This document shows, piece by piece, positions 1-8,777 of a stretch of DNA of 26,760 bases (within the stretch, counting starts at the first letter, position 1; each line of letters opens with the position of its first letter). The DNA lies in assembly GCA_016783865.1 (NCBI GenBank), contig JADHVS010000042.1, positions 1-26,760 of the forward strand, read 5' to 3'. Source of the DNA: Bacteroidales bacterium. Its GTDB lineage: Bacteria > Bacteroidota > Bacteroidia > Bacteroidales > SM23-62. The position numbers and the translations under genes are program-made. The notes under the pieces are model-generated. The model searched no databases and had not been told where the DNA came from. It was given only the letters and a program-made list of their open reading frames with translations.

Positions 1-995
<995 letters not shown>

Positions 996-1045
996 TTATT
1001 AATATGTTACTATAGATCTTGGAATTCTTAGTTTAATGCGATGGT

Positions 1046-1084
1046 TCGTGGAATCGTGAGTCGTGAATCGTGAATCGTGAATCG
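1046..1084. repeat. Heptamer array TCGTGAA (gap rplQ-eno)
   Basis: Five consecutive copies of TCGTGAA or a one-base variant, plus a three-base remainder, fill this stretch. The first copy has an extra G and the second ends in G. On the minus strand the word reads TTCACGA. No inverted partner is visible nearby. It lies just beyond the rplQ terminator, between that terminator and the enolase start. Function is unknown; it belongs to the group of short-word arrays seen in other gaps of this window. Confidence 0.8.
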
Positions 1085-1122
1085 AAAAAAAAGGGATAAA
1101 GCACAATACAATTCTTTATCCC
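1085..1122 (-). terminator. Rho-independent terminator of the ribosomal supercluster
   Basis: Read on the minus strand, a perfect 9-bp stem (GGGATAAAG at 1122-1114, CTTTATCCC at 1101-1093) encloses a 12-nt loop and is followed at once by eight T residues (1092-1085). It starts 33 nt after the rplQ stop codon. This is a textbook intrinsic terminator and marks the 3' end of the long ribosomal transcript. Confidence 0.9.
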
Positions 1123-1155
1123 AATCTGCGATTATCTTACTTCCAGCACGTTATC

Positions 1156-1866
1156 TTACTCTTCTTTTTTCTCCTCTTCATCGGCCTCTTTGGTCTCATC
1201 TTTTGGTTCTTCCTTCGGCTCTTCAGCCTTCGCCTCAGTAACTTCAGCTTTGGTTTCTTCAACAGGCTCTTCAGCCTTCGCCTCTTCTTCCTTTACCTCC
1301 CCGACTACTTCCACGGCACCTGCATCGGGATCAACATCAGCAATATCCTCAACAACCTCAACATCTCCTCCGGCACCTTCCTCAACCACTGCATCTTCAA
1401 CCATGGTTTCTTTTCCTACAGCAACATCCTCTTCGGTCTTCTTTTTAATGCCTCTTCTTCTGCGGCTTGATTTAGGTTTGGCAGCAGCCTTTTCGGCCAG
1501 CATATTTTCATTGAAATCAACCAGTTCAATCAGGCACATATCAGCATTGTCGCCCAAACGGCTGTCCAGCTTTATGATCCTGGTATATCCGCCCGGCCTG
1601 TCGCCCACCTTGGCTGCCACTTCCCTGAACAGTTCAGAGACTGCATTTTTATCGCGCAGCTCCCTGAAAGCAATTCTCCTTGAATGAGTGGTGTCTTCCT
1701 TCGACCGTGTAATCAATGGCTCGACAAAAACTCTCAAAGCCCTGGCCTTGGCAGTAGTGGTATTGATCCTTTTGTGCATGATCAGCGACGATGCCATATT
1801 GGCCAGCATTGCCCTTCTGTGTGCTGTCTTCCTGCTGAGATGATTAAAACTCTTCCTGTGTCTCAT
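1156..1866 (-). CDS. rplQ: 50S ribosomal protein L17 with long acidic C-terminal tail
   Basis: Large-subunit protein that binds 23S rRNA near the tunnel exit side. Residues 1-120 are the L17 core, with the hallmark start [20 protein letters not shown] and the [10 protein letters not shown] motif. After a basic linker ([12 protein letters not shown], about residues 132-143) the protein continues with roughly 90 residues made almost entirely of E, A, K, V, P and D. Total length is 236 residues against 127 in E. coli. Moderate C-terminal extensions are known in Bacteroidota L17, but this one is long. Its gene contains an in-frame 20-bp direct repeat (1217-1284). Last gene of the cluster, 8 nt after rpoA. 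Confidence 0.97.
   Translation of the reverse strand: MRHRKSFNHLSRKTAHRRAMLANMASSLIMHKRINTTTAKARALRVFVEPLITRSKEDTTHSRRIAFRELRDKNAVSELFREVAAKVGDRPGGYTRIIKLDSRLGDNADMCLIELVDFNENMLAEKAAAKPKSSRRRRGIKKKTEEDVAVGKETMVEDAVVEEGAGGDVEVVEDIADVDPDAGAVEVVGEVKEEEAKAEEPVEETKAEVTEAKAEEPKEEPKDETKEADEEEKKEE
1217..1284 (-). repeat. In-frame 20-bp direct repeat inside the rplQ tail
   Basis: The 20-base segments 1217-1236 and 1265-1284 are identical and start 48 nt apart, exactly 16 codons, so both encode the same peptide, EAKAEEP, in the acidic tail. A repeat of this size and phase can expand or contract by slippage or recombination without breaking the reading frame. Confidence 0.85.
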
Positions 1867-1874
1867 TTCTATTA

Positions 1875-2864
1875 CTACTTATCCAATTTGTACTTTCCGG
1901 TATCCATCCCGAAACTTAAACTCATGCTGGTCAATAACTCATCCAATTCGGTTAATGATTTCTTGCCGAAATTCCTGAATTTCAACAGGTCGTTTTTGTT
2001 GAACTTGACAAGATCTCCCAATGACTCAACCTCAGCGGCTTTCAGACAGTTGAGTGCTCTTACCGACAGGTCGAGATCAACCAGTTTGGTTTTGAGTAAT
2101 TGCCTCATATGAAGGATTTCTTCATCAAACTCCTCATTGGCAAATTTCTCATCTGAATCAAGGGTAATCTTTTCGTCAGAGAACAACATGAAATGATAGA
2201 TCAGGACCTTGGCGGCCTCTTTTAAGGCCTCTTTCGGATGAATTGATCCGTTGGTCATAATCTCCACAATCAGTTTCTCATAATCCGTCTTCTGCTCAAC
2301 CCTGTAATTTTCAACCGCAAATTTCACATTTCTCACCGGTGTGAAAATTGAATCGATGGCGATGAGTCCAAACTCTGCATCCATCGGTTTATTTTCTTCT
2401 GCCGGCACATATCCTCTTCCTTTATTAATCGTTAACTCCATCTGCAGTTTAACATCCGGTTCCATGTGACAGATAACCAACTCCGGATTAAGTACTTTAA
2501 AACTGCTTAAGAATTTTGAAAGGTCACCTGCCCTGAATTCTTCCTGTCCGGTAATGGTGATCATAATTTTTTCATCATCAATATCTTCAATCTGCTTTTT
2601 GAAACATACCTGTTTCATATTAAGCACGATACCTGTCACATCTTCGATCAGACCAGTAATGGTTGAGAATTCGTGTTCAACACCTTCAATTTTAATGGTG
2701 GTAATGGCATACCCTTCAAGTGAGGCAAGCAGGATACGCCTCAGGGCATTACCTATTGTTATACCATAACCTGGCTCCAGAGGACGGAATTCGAATTTGC
2801 CATAATAGTCGTCCGCCTCGACCATTATAACCTTATCTGGTTTTTGAAAAGCTAGTATAGCCAT
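1875..2864 (-). CDS. rpoA: DNA-directed RNA polymerase subunit alpha
   Basis: Alpha subunit that dimerises to nucleate RNA polymerase assembly and contacts UP elements and activators. The 329-residue length equals the E. coli protein. The N-terminal domain (about 1-235) carries the dimerisation region with [18 protein letters not shown]. The C-terminal domain (about 256-329) has two helix-hairpin-helix elements, with [10 protein letters not shown] (R269, N272, C273, matching E. coli R265, N268, C269) and [11 protein letters not shown] (G300, K302, S303). The DNA-contacting residues are therefore intact. It sits between rpsD and rplQ, as in most alpha operons. Confidence 0.98.
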   Translation of the reverse strand: MAILAFQKPDKVIMVEADDYYGKFEFRPLEPGYGITIGNALRRILLASLEGYAITTIKIEGVEHEFSTITGLIEDVTGIVLNMKQVCFKKQIEDIDDEKIMITITGQEEFRAGDLSKFLSSFKVLNPELVICHMEPDVKLQMELTINKGRGYVPAEENKPMDAEFGLIAIDSIFTPVRNVKFAVENYRVEQKTDYEKLIVEIMTNGSIHPKEALKEAAKVLIYHFMLFSDEKITLDSDEKFANEEFDEEILHMRQLLKTKLVDLDLSVRALNCLKAAEVESLGDLVKFNKNDLLKFRNFGKKSLTELDELLTSMSLSFGMDTGKYKLDK

Positions 2865-2907
2865 AATTTTAAATTAGAGTGCTATTTAATTCATTTGTTA
2901 TCGGTTC

Positions 2908-2987
2908 CAAGTTACAGGTTGTAAGTTGCAAGTTGAAAAAAACTGTAATCGAAGCAAACCTGCAACATGTAACCTGAAACCTGCAAC
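2908..2987. repeat. Inverted pair of heptamer arrays after rpsD
   Basis: Left arm: four heptamers GTTACAG, GTTGTAA, GTTGCAA and GTTGAAA at 2911-2938. Right arm: CCTGCAA, CATGTAA, CCTGAAA and CCTGCAA at 2959-2986. Aligning 2911-2937 with the reverse complement of 2961-2987 gives 20 matches in 27 by hand, so the transcript can form a long imperfect hairpin. The right arm runs into the rpsD stop codon. There is no T-tract, so it is not a canonical terminator. Confidence 0.75.
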
Positions 2988-3592
2988 TATTTAGAGTAAA
3001 GTTCTACGATCAATTGTTCTTTAATATTTTCCGGGATCTCTTCACGCTCAGGAACATTCATAAACTTACCTGTCATCAGGGCATCGTCCCATTCCAGCCA
3101 TGATCCTCTGGCTCTGCCAACCGAAAGTGAATTGTTAATTGCTTCGAGCGATTTTGACTTCTCCCTTACACCGATCAGGTCTCCTGGTTTTAACAGGGAT
3201 GAGGGTATATTAACAACCGATCCGTTTACGGTAATGTGCCTGTGAGAAACCAGTTGCCTTGCTCCGCTTCGAGTAGGTGAAATGCCCAGACGGAAAACCA
3301 CGTTATCGAGCCGTGATTCAAGTAACTGAAGCAATACCTCGCCGGTAACACCTTTACTTCTGGATGCCTTCTTGAACAGATTCAGGAACTGTCTTTCGAG
3401 CACGCCATAAGTATATTTGGCTTTCTGCTTCTCCTTCAGCTGAATGCCATATTCAGACTGCTTTCTTCTGCGTTTGTTAATACCATGAACTCCAGGGGGA
3501 TAGTTTTTCTTCTCCAACACCTTGTCGGGGCCGTAAATGGGTTCTCCGAATTTTCTTGAAATTTTTGTTTTTGGTCCTGTATATCTTGCCAT
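2987..3592 (-). CDS. rpsD: 30S ribosomal protein S4
   Basis: Primary 16S rRNA-binding protein that nucleates assembly of the small-subunit body. At 201 residues it matches the family. It starts [20 protein letters not shown], carries NYPPGVHG, and has an S4 RNA-binding domain at about 92-155 ([20 protein letters not shown], then [10 protein letters not shown]). It has no cysteines in the N-terminal region, so it is the zinc-free form. It sits in the usual rpsM-rpsK-rpsD-rpoA-rplQ order. In many bacteria S4 represses the alpha operon translationally; no such pseudoknot was identified here. Confidence 0.98.
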   Translation of the reverse strand: MARYTGPKTKISRKFGEPIYGPDKVLEKKNYPPGVHGINKRRRKQSEYGIQLKEKQKAKYTYGVLERQFLNLFKKASRSKGVTGEVLLQLLESRLDNVVFRLGISPTRSGARQLVSHRHITVNGSVVNIPSSLLKPGDLIGVREKSKSLEAINNSLSVGRARGSWLEWDDALMTGKFMNVPEREEIPENIKEQLIVELYSK

Positions 3593-3628
3593 TGGTATAT
3601 ACGTTTTAAAATCTTATTCGTTCTTACA

Positions 3629-4018
3629 CTAAACTCTTCTTCTTTTCGGAGGACGACAACCATTGTGGGGCATGGGCGTAACATCAACGATCTCAGTTAC
3701 CTCAATGCCGGCACTATGAATGGTACGGATAGCCGATTCACGGCCTGCTCCTGGTCCCTTAACATACACTTTCACCTTTCTGAGTCCCAGGTCAAAAGCA
3801 ATTTTAGAACAATCCTGAGCAGCTACCTGAGCGGCATAGGGTGTGTTTTTCTTGGAACCCCTGAATCCCATTTTACCTGATGATGACCATGAAATCACCT
3901 GACCTGATCCATTTGTAAGGGATATAATAATGTTATTGAACGAAGCATGAATATGTGCCTGTCCGTTGGGCTCAACCTGAACTGATCTTTTCCTGGATGA
4001 TCCTGTTTTCTTTGCCAT
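3629..4018 (-). CDS. rpsK: 30S ribosomal protein S11
   Basis: Platform protein of the 30S subunit near the E site and the Shine-Dalgarno helix of 16S rRNA. The 129 residues include [47 protein letters not shown] and the C-terminal [14 protein letters not shown], all family hallmarks. It starts 3 nt after the rpsM stop, so the two are probably translationally coupled. Confidence 0.98.
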   Translation of the reverse strand: MAKKTGSSRKRSVQVEPNGQAHIHASFNNIIISLTNGSGQVISWSSSGKMGFRGSKKNTPYAAQVAAQDCSKIAFDLGLRKVKVYVKGPGAGRESAIRTIHSAGIEVTEIVDVTPMPHNGCRPPKRRRV

Positions 4019-4021
4019 CGA

Positions 4022-4405
4022 TTATTTTTTAGTTACTGCCTTTTTCTTATTTGCAATTGTTTTTCTTCTTCCTTTTCTTGTCCTTGCATTGTTTTTGGTG
4101 CTTTGTCCCCTGACAGGAAGACCGATCCTGTGACGAATACCACGATAACAACCGATATCCATCAGTCTTTTAATATTCATCTGAACCGAAGATCTTAATT
4201 CACCCTCCACCTTATAATTCTCATTCACCACCTCACGGATCCTGGAGATCTGGTCATCATTCCAGTCTTTTACATGGAGATTGCGGTCAACACCAGCCGC
4301 ATCAAGGATTTTCTGCGCAGTACTGCGTCCTATACCAAAGATATAGGTAAGTCCGATTTCACCTCGCTTATTTTTGGGGAGATCAACTCCAACAATTCTA
4401 GCCAT
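4022..4405 (-). CDS. rpsM: 30S ribosomal protein S13
   Basis: Head protein of the small subunit that bridges to the 50S subunit and contacts P-site tRNA through its C-terminal tail. The 127-residue product starts [20 protein letters not shown] and contains the helix-two-turn-helix segment with [14 protein letters not shown], then [16 protein letters not shown] and a very lysine-rich tail. The leader is A/T-rich without a Shine-Dalgarno motif. A possible promoter -7 element lies 24 nt upstream (4429-4436). Confidence 0.98.
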   Translation of the reverse strand: MARIVGVDLPKNKRGEIGLTYIFGIGRSTAQKILDAAGVDRNLHVKDWNDDQISRIREVVNENYKVEGELRSSVQMNIKRLMDIGCYRGIRHRIGLPVRGQSTKNNARTRKGRRKTIANKKKAVTKK

Positions 4406-4428
4406 ATTTATTTTTTAAAAATGGTTTG

Positions 4429-4436
4429 CAAATTTA
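4429..4436 (-). promoter_or_regulatory. Possible internal promoter -7 box for rpsM onward
   Basis: The minus strand reads TAAATTTG here, a full match to the Bacteroidota -7 consensus TAnnTTTG, about 17 nt before the expected transcript start would reach rpsM. No TTG or TTTG is visible at the right distance upstream, where the sequence is the end of rpmJ. I rate it a weak candidate for separate expression of the alpha operon. Confidence 0.3.
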
Positions 4437-4443
4437 ACATTAA

Positions 4444-4560
4444 TTAGCCCTGACGCTGCTTGAATTTGGGATTTTTTTTATTGATCACATACAATCGTCC
4501 CTTCCTTCTAACTATTTTACAATCAGAACTTCTTTTCTTTACGGATGCTCTTACTTTCAC
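4444..4560 (-). CDS. rpmJ: 50S ribosomal protein L36 (zinc-free type, GTG start)
   Basis: Smallest large-subunit protein, bound to 23S rRNA near the peptidyl-transferase side. The 38-residue product from the GTG at 4560 reads [20 protein letters not shown], then [18 protein letters not shown], the same length as the E. coli protein. Of the four zinc ligands of the zinc-ribbon form only C14 remains; positions 11, 27 and 33 are S, N and F. This matches the zinc-independent form usual in Bacteroidota. It sits in the conserved infA-rpmJ-rpsM position. The non-ATG start and short length make it easy to miss. Confidence 0.95.
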   Translation of the reverse strand: MKVRASVKKRSSDCKIVRRKGRLYVINKKNPKFKQRQG

Positions 4561-4615
4561 AAGTTTAAATTTTTATAATTGTCTTATAAAATTCTAATTA
4601 AAAAATTTAGAACTT

Positions 4616-4640
4616 GTGCAACCACTCGTTGCACTCGTTC
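4616..4640. repeat. Small hairpin plus 9-mer direct repeat between infA and rpmJ
   Basis: GTGCAAC (4616-4622) and GTTGCAC (4628-4634) form a perfect 7-bp stem with a 5-nt loop. The same stretch holds two tandem 9-mers, CACTCGTTG and CACTCGTTC (4623-4640). On the minus strand a run of T residues follows only several bases later, so terminator function is doubtful. It may be an attenuating or processing structure between infA and rpmJ. Confidence 0.5.
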
Positions 4641-4644
4641 TCAC

Positions 4645-4695
4645 ATGATTTTTTTTAATCATTCTTATATTGATTTTATGATTAATAAAAATCAT
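4645..4695. repeat. Twin 18-bp AT-rich palindromes ATGATT-N6-AATCAT
   Basis: Two elements with identical arms, ATGATT and AATCAT, each enclosing a 6-base spacer, lie at 4645-4662 and 4678-4695. Their start points are 33 bp apart, about three helical turns. They lie in the 154-bp gap between infA and rpmJ, the largest non-coding gap inside the cluster. Their matched arms and spacing would suit a protein-binding operator; low GC argues against a terminator. Function is not known. Confidence 0.55.
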
Positions 4696-4714
4696 GCTCG
4701 TTTCATTGTTCAGC

Positions 4715-4933
4715 CTATTTATATCTGAAGGTTATCCTTCCTTTTGACAGATCGTAAGGTGACATTTCCACCTTAACACGATCACCGGGGAGAAGCTTAA
4801 TGTAATGCATTCTCATTTTCCCGGAAATATGAGCAGTGATGGTATGGCCATTTTCCAGTTCCACCCTGAACATTGCATTTGACAGGGCTTCGGTAATGGT
4901 ACCATCTTGCTCAATTGAAGGTTGTTTAACCAT
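4715..4933 (-). CDS. infA: Translation initiation factor IF-1
   Basis: OB-fold factor that occupies the 30S A site during initiation and assists IF-2 and IF-3. The 72-residue product contains the family pattern [20 protein letters not shown], then [40 protein letters not shown] and GRITFRYK at the C-terminus. It lies between map and rpmJ, as in the standard spc-alpha junction. The leader is A-rich, with a run of eight A residues before the start. Confidence 0.98.
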   Translation of the reverse strand: MVKQPSIEQDGTITEALSNAMFRVELENGHTITAHISGKMRMHYIKLLPGDRVKVEMSPYDLSKGRITFRYK

Positions 4934-4975
4934 ACTTTTTTTTACAAATTAGTATTTATCTTATGTTCATAGTTG

Positions 4976-5067
4976 CAAGGTACTGGGTACTAGTTATACT
5001 GGGTAATATATTTAACATGTAATCATGCATAAGACACCTGGTAACTAGTAACCAGCACCTAGCTACT
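4976..5067. repeat. Inverted pair of heptamer arrays after map
   Basis: Left arm: GGTACTG, GGTACTA, GTTATAC and TGGGTAA at 4979-5006. Right arm: CTGGTAA, CTAGTAA, CCAGCAC and CTAGCTA at 5038-5065. Segment 4978-4996 pairs with 5042-5060 at 17 of 19 positions, giving a strong hairpin in RNA of either strand with an intervening loop of about 45 nt. The map stop codon (5059-5061) lies inside the right arm. There is no T-tract. Confidence 0.78.
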
Positions 5068-5841
5068 TTTATTTTTTAGTTCAACTTCAATTAAATCAAA
5101 GGTCGATAAAATAACCGGTTCTCCTTTTGTAACAGCTACAGCCAGTTCAAAATGGGCAGAAGGTTTGTTGTCACTTGTCCTGATGGTCCAGCCATCCGGA
5201 TCCTGACGGATATACCTGTCACCCATATTGATCATCGGCTCCAGGCAAAACACCATTCCCTTCTTCAGTTTAATGCCACTGCCACGTCTGCCGTAATTAG
5301 GCACTTCCGGTTCTTCGTGCAGGTACTTACCCAGTCCATGTCCTACCATCTCCCTGACCACTGAATAACCTCTTTCCTCAGCATGCTGTTGAATTGCATG
5401 CCCGATATCTCCTAACCTGTTTCCTTCCTGTGCTAATTCAATCCCTACAAACAAGGCTTCCTTTGTGGTCTCCAACAGCTCATGGGTTGCCAAATCTACC
5501 GTACCCACCTCGAATGTATAAGCGGAATCACCAAAAAAACCATTCAGTTTCACACCACAATCGACCGAGATGATGTCGCCATCTTCCAATCGGTAATCAG
5601 AAGGGATTCCATGAACCACCGCGCTGTTCACCGATGTGCAAAGCGTATTGGGAAAACCGTCATAACCGAGAAAACCTGGCACCCCACCATGATCCCTTAA
5701 AAATTCCTCTGCCAGTTTATCAAGCTGAAGGGTCGAAACACCTGGTTGAATGATCCTTGCAATCTGTGCCAGTGTTTCAGAAACAAGCATATTGCTTTGT
5801 TTCATCAGCTCAATCTCTTCCTCTGTTTTAATATAAATCAT
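5059..5841 (-). CDS. map: Methionine aminopeptidase type I
   Basis: Cytoplasmic metallopeptidase that removes the initiator methionine from nascent proteins. The 260-residue product from the ATG at 5841 (an in-frame TTG one codon earlier is less likely) has every metal ligand of the family: D94 in ISVDCG, D105 in FFGDSAY, H168 in GHGLGKYLH, E201 in FCLEPM and E232 in HFELAV. H78 in VVHGIP is the substrate-contacting histidine. It is cytosolic with no N-terminal extension, hence type Ia. It lies 18 nt after secY, the common secY-map-infA order. Confidence 0.98.
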   Translation of the reverse strand: MIYIKTEEEIELMKQSNMLVSETLAQIARIIQPGVSTLQLDKLAEEFLRDHGGVPGFLGYDGFPNTLCTSVNSAVVHGIPSDYRLEDGDIISVDCGVKLNGFFGDSAYTFEVGTVDLATHELLETTKEALFVGIELAQEGNRLGDIGHAIQQHAEERGYSVVREMVGHGLGKYLHEEPEVPNYGRRGSGIKLKKGMVFCLEPMINMGDRYIRQDPDGWTIRTSDNKPSAHFELAVAVTKGEPVILSTFDLIEVELKNKSS

Positions 5842-5859
5842 CAAAGAACGTTCATATTT

Positions 5860-7200
5860 CTACATGGCAGACATACTGCCAGTTCTGCCTTTAATCCGAC
5901 CCGACTTCATCAATCCGTCATAGTGCCGCATCAACAGATGACTTTCGATCTGTTGTAAAGTATCCAGCACCACACCTACCAGGATAAGCAGTGATGTACC
6001 TCCATAAAACTGGGCGAACAGGGAGTTTATACCGGCTATCTGGGCAAAGGCAGGCAAAATTGCGATGAATGCCAGGAATATTGAGCCAGGCAGAGTAATT
6101 TTCGACATGATCGAGTCAAGGAACTCTACCGTTTTACGTCCCGGTTTTACCCCGGGAATAAATCCACCATTTCTTTTCATATCCTCAGCCATTTGCTGCG
6201 GATTAATTGTGACAGCTGTATAGAAATAGGTGAACAAAATTATCATGATAGCAAAAGTCAGGTTATACCACAGACCGGTCATGTTGGCAAATGCTGCCGC
6301 AAAACCGGTAAGCTTGTCTGAATTGGCAAATCCTGCGATAGTAATTGGAATAAACATGAGTGCTTGTGCAAAGATGATCGGCATTACTCCTGCTGCATTC
6401 ACCTTCAGCGGGATATACTGCCTGACGCCACCATATTGTTTATTCCCGATAATTCTTTTAGCATATTGTACGGGTATCCTTCGGGTTCCTTGTACCAGTA
6501 GAATAGATATCATAAAGACCACAAAAAGCACCAATATTTCGGCCAGGAAGGCAACCAGCCCTCCCCCCTGCTGTTCGAGTCTGGCACCAAATTCAGCCAC
6601 TACAGCAAACGGTAGTCTGGCAATGATACCGATCATAATGATCAGGGAGATACCATTTCCGATACCTCTGTCGGTAATCCTTTCACCGAGCCACATAACA
6701 AACATGGTTCCTGCCGTAAGTATGATCACAGAGGAAACCGTAAAGAACGATCCGGGAATGATAAAGGCAGTGCCCGGGATCTGAGCACGCAGGTTAGCCA
6801 GGTAGGTAGGTGCCTGCAGCAACAGGATAAATACCGTCAGGTACCTGGTGATCTGGTTCATTTTTCTTCTGCCGCTATCACCCTCTTTCTGCAAACGCTG
6901 AAAATAAGGAACAGCGATGGTCAGCAGCTGGACAACGATAGATGCCGAGATATAGGGCATTATACCCAGGGCAAATATGGATGCATTGGAAAATGCACCA
7001 CCTGAAAACATATCGAGCAAACCCAATACGCCGGTTGCTGTCTGCTGTTTCAATGCTGCCAGCTGATTAGGATCAATACCAGGAAGGGTGATGAATGAGC
7101 CGAGGCGATAAATAAGCAGAATCCCCAATGTATAGAGGATCCTCTTTCTCAGGTCTTCAATCTTCCAGATATTTTTTATGGTCTCGATTAGTTTTCTCAT
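5860..7200 (-). CDS. secY: Preprotein translocase subunit SecY
   Basis: Inner-membrane channel of the general secretion pathway, working with SecE, SecG and SecA. The 446-residue product has ten hydrophobic segments. It begins with the amphipathic MRKLIETIKNIWKIEDLRKR, the plug and second-helix region GVLGLLDMFSGGAFSNAS then FALGIMPYISASIVVQLL (about 57-93), RGIGNGISLIIMIGI, and the cytosolic loop KRIIGNKQYGG. The length agrees with Bacteroidota homologues. It starts 1 nt after the rplO stop, so the two are tightly coupled. Its cognate secE is not in this window. Confidence 0.98.
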   Translation of the reverse strand: MRKLIETIKNIWKIEDLRKRILYTLGILLIYRLGSFITLPGIDPNQLAALKQQTATGVLGLLDMFSGGAFSNASIFALGIMPYISASIVVQLLTIAVPYFQRLQKEGDSGRRKMNQITRYLTVFILLLQAPTYLANLRAQIPGTAFIIPGSFFTVSSVIILTAGTMFVMWLGERITDRGIGNGISLIIMIGIIARLPFAVVAEFGARLEQQGGGLVAFLAEILVLFVVFMISILLVQGTRRIPVQYAKRIIGNKQYGGVRQYIPLKVNAAGVMPIIFAQALMFIPITIAGFANSDKLTGFAAAFANMTGLWYNLTFAIMIILFTYFYTAVTINPQQMAEDMKRNGGFIPGVKPGRKTVEFLDSIMSKITLPGSIFLAFIAILPAFAQIAGINSLFAQFYGGTSLLILVGVVLDTLQQIESHLLMRHYDGLMKSGRIKGRTGSMSAM

Positions 7201-7201
7201 G

Positions 7202-7651
7202 CTACTGGATTTTTTCTATTGATCCTTGCTTTGCTTCAATCGCTTTTTGAGCGGATTTTGAAAAGGCATGTGCTTTCACTTCCAGCTTAGCTTCGAGTTT
7301 ACCATTACCTAAAATCTTAATCAAGGTCTTTTTGTTGGCCAGCCCGGCGTTGATCAATGTATCAACATCGATCCTGGTAATTTTTTTCTTCTCAGATAAT
7401 TCCTGCAGGGTAGACAAATTTATACCCTTGTATTCTTTCCTGTTGATATTTTTGAATCCATGCTTTGGTATCCTTCTCTGCAAGGGCATTTGTCCTCCTT
7501 CAAAACCAAAACTCTTGGAATAACCGGATCTGGATTTCTGACCCTTATGTCCCCTTGTGGCAGTGCCACCTCGGGTAGAGCCCTGGCCTCTTCCGACTCG
7601 TTTATCTTTTTTTACAGCTCCTTTGGCTGGTTTCAAGTTATGCAATTCCAT
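7202..7651 (-). CDS. rplO: 50S ribosomal protein L15
   Basis: Late-assembly large-subunit protein bound to 23S rRNA. The 149-residue product begins MELHNLKPAKGAVKKDKRVG and has the glycine- and arginine-rich RGQGSTRGGTATRGHKGQKS and GFEGGQMPLQRRIPKHGF, which are diagnostic. Its C-terminal globular part follows. It lies between rpmD and secY, as expected for the spc operon. Confidence 0.98.
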   Translation of the reverse strand: MELHNLKPAKGAVKKDKRVGRGQGSTRGGTATRGHKGQKSRSGYSKSFGFEGGQMPLQRRIPKHGFKNINRKEYKGINLSTLQELSEKKKITRIDVDTLINAGLANKKTLIKILGNGKLEAKLEVKAHAFSKSAQKAIEAKQGSIEKIQ

Positions 7652-7676
7652 TTCCTGAAGTTCAAATATTTTATAA

Positions 7677-7856
7677 TTATACTTCTTCTACCTTTAAAAG
7701 GTGTTTCACCTTATTAACCATACCCAGGATCTGGGGTGTGGCTTCCACCTCAACCGTTCTGTTCATTTTCCTTAAACCAAGTGCATCGAGAGTGCTTTTC
7801 TGCCTTTTTGTACTTCCGATCCGGCTTTTGGTCTGAGTGATTTTAATCTTTCCCAT
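7677..7856 (-). CDS. rpmD: 50S ribosomal protein L30
   Basis: Small large-subunit protein. I place the start at the ATG at 7856, giving 59 residues (MGKIKITQTKSRIGSTKRQK onward), the usual bacterial L30 length. A longer reading frame from 7883 would add nine unrelated residues and overlap the end of rpsE, so I reject it. The family motif LGLRKMNRTVEV and the C-terminal helix with VNKVKHLLKVEEV are present. It lies between rpsE and rplO. Confidence 0.96.
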   Translation of the reverse strand: MGKIKITQTKSRIGSTKRQKSTLDALGLRKMNRTVEVEATPQILGMVNKVKHLLKVEEV

Positions 7857-7875
7857 GTGTACTATATTTTCCGTG

Positions 7876-8391
7876 CTAACCATTAAAAACTTTATCTACA
7901 CTAATTCCCCTGTGCTCAGCAACCATCAAGGCATCTCTAAGTTCCAGCAAGGCCCTTATGGTGGCTTTCACCAGGTTATGTGGGTTGGATGATCCTTTTG
8001 ACTTGGCCAAAACGTCTTTTACGCCAACACTTTCGAGTACAGCCCGCATAGCACCACCTGCCACAACGCCGGTACCACTGGAAGCAGGTTTAATAAATAC
8101 TTTCGCTCCACCATATTTGGCGGATTGTTCATGTGGTATGGTCCCTTTATGAATAGACACCTTGATCAGGTTCTTCTTGGCGTCCTCTATACCTTTTGCG
8201 ATAGCTGTGGTTACTTCCCCTGCTTTGCCCAGTCCATGGCCTACAATGCCATCCTCATTTCCAACTACCACGATAGCAGAGAAACTGAACGTCCTGCCAC
8301 CCTTTGTTACTTTGGTAACACGCTGAATACTCACCAACCGGTCTTTCAGCTCCAGATCACTGGTTTTAACTTTTCTTATACTGGTTGTCAT
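7876..8391 (-). CDS. rpsE: 30S ribosomal protein S5
   Basis: Small-subunit protein that forms part of the mRNA entry channel and affects decoding accuracy. The 171-residue product has the N-terminal double-stranded-RNA-binding-like domain ([20 protein letters not shown], then [13 protein letters not shown]) and the C-terminal domain with [20 protein letters not shown] and [15 protein letters not shown]. The spectinomycin loop between the VTK and the FSF segments is intact. Gap to rpmD is 19 nt. Confidence 0.98.
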   Translation of the reverse strand: MTTSIRKVKTSDLELKDRLVSIQRVTKVTKGGRTFSFSAIVVVGNEDGIVGHGLGKAGEVTTAIAKGIEDAKKNLIKVSIHKGTIPHEQSAKYGGAKVFIKPASSGTGVVAGGAMRAVLESVGVKDVLAKSKGSSNPHNLVKATIRALLELRDALMVAEHRGISVDKVFNG

Positions 8392-8397
8392 AATTGG

Positions 8398-8757
8398 TTA
8401 AAATTTTAAACCGCCTTCTCTTGCTCCTTCAGCCAATTCCTTTACTCTGCCATGATACAGATATCCGCCGCGGTCAAAAACCACTTCTTTAATACCTTTG
8501 GCGATACATTTCTCTGCAATCAGTTTACCTACCAACCTGGCCTGTTCTGATTTTATAACTTTTGTTTTTTCAGCAACCTCCTTGTTCCTTGAAGACGCCG
8601 ATACCAGGGTAGCACCTGAATCATCATCGATCAGCTGAACATAGATCTGCTTGTTGCTTCTGAATACCGACATCCTGGGAATTGCAGAGGTTCCCTGGAT
8701 ATTCTTACGTATTCTCTTTCTTATTCTGAATCTTCTCTCCTGCTTTGTTAAAGCCAT
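8398..8757 (-). CDS. rplR: 50S ribosomal protein L18
   Basis: Binds 5S rRNA with L5 and anchors it in the central protuberance. The 119-residue product has a basic N-terminal tail ([20 protein letters not shown]), then [20 protein letters not shown] and the diagnostic C-terminal [20 protein letters not shown] followed by AREGGLKF. It lies between rplF and rpsE. Confidence 0.98.
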   Translation of the reverse strand: MALTKQERRFRIRKRIRKNIQGTSAIPRMSVFRSNKQIYVQLIDDDSGATLVSASSRNKEVAEKTKVIKSEQARLVGKLIAEKCIAKGIKEVVFDRGGYLYHGRVKELAEGAREGGLKF

Positions 8758-8777
8758 CTTAAAATAATTTTCAAATA

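Noticed and set aside
1190..1687. Plus-strand reading frame of 165 codons opposite rplQ
   Set aside because: Serine/threonine-rich antisense shadow of the acidic L17 tail; no family resemblance.
3436..3687. Minus-strand 83-codon frame across the rpsK-rpsD junction
   Set aside because: Alternative-frame shadow of rpsK end and rpsD start, both of which are clear genes.
6230..6784. Plus-strand reading frame of 184 codons opposite secY
   Set aside because: Antisense shadow of the hydrophobic SecY coding sequence.
7857..7883. N-terminal extension of L30 from 7883
   Set aside because: Adds nine residues not found in L30 and overlaps rpsE; the ATG at 7856 gives the standard 59-residue protein.
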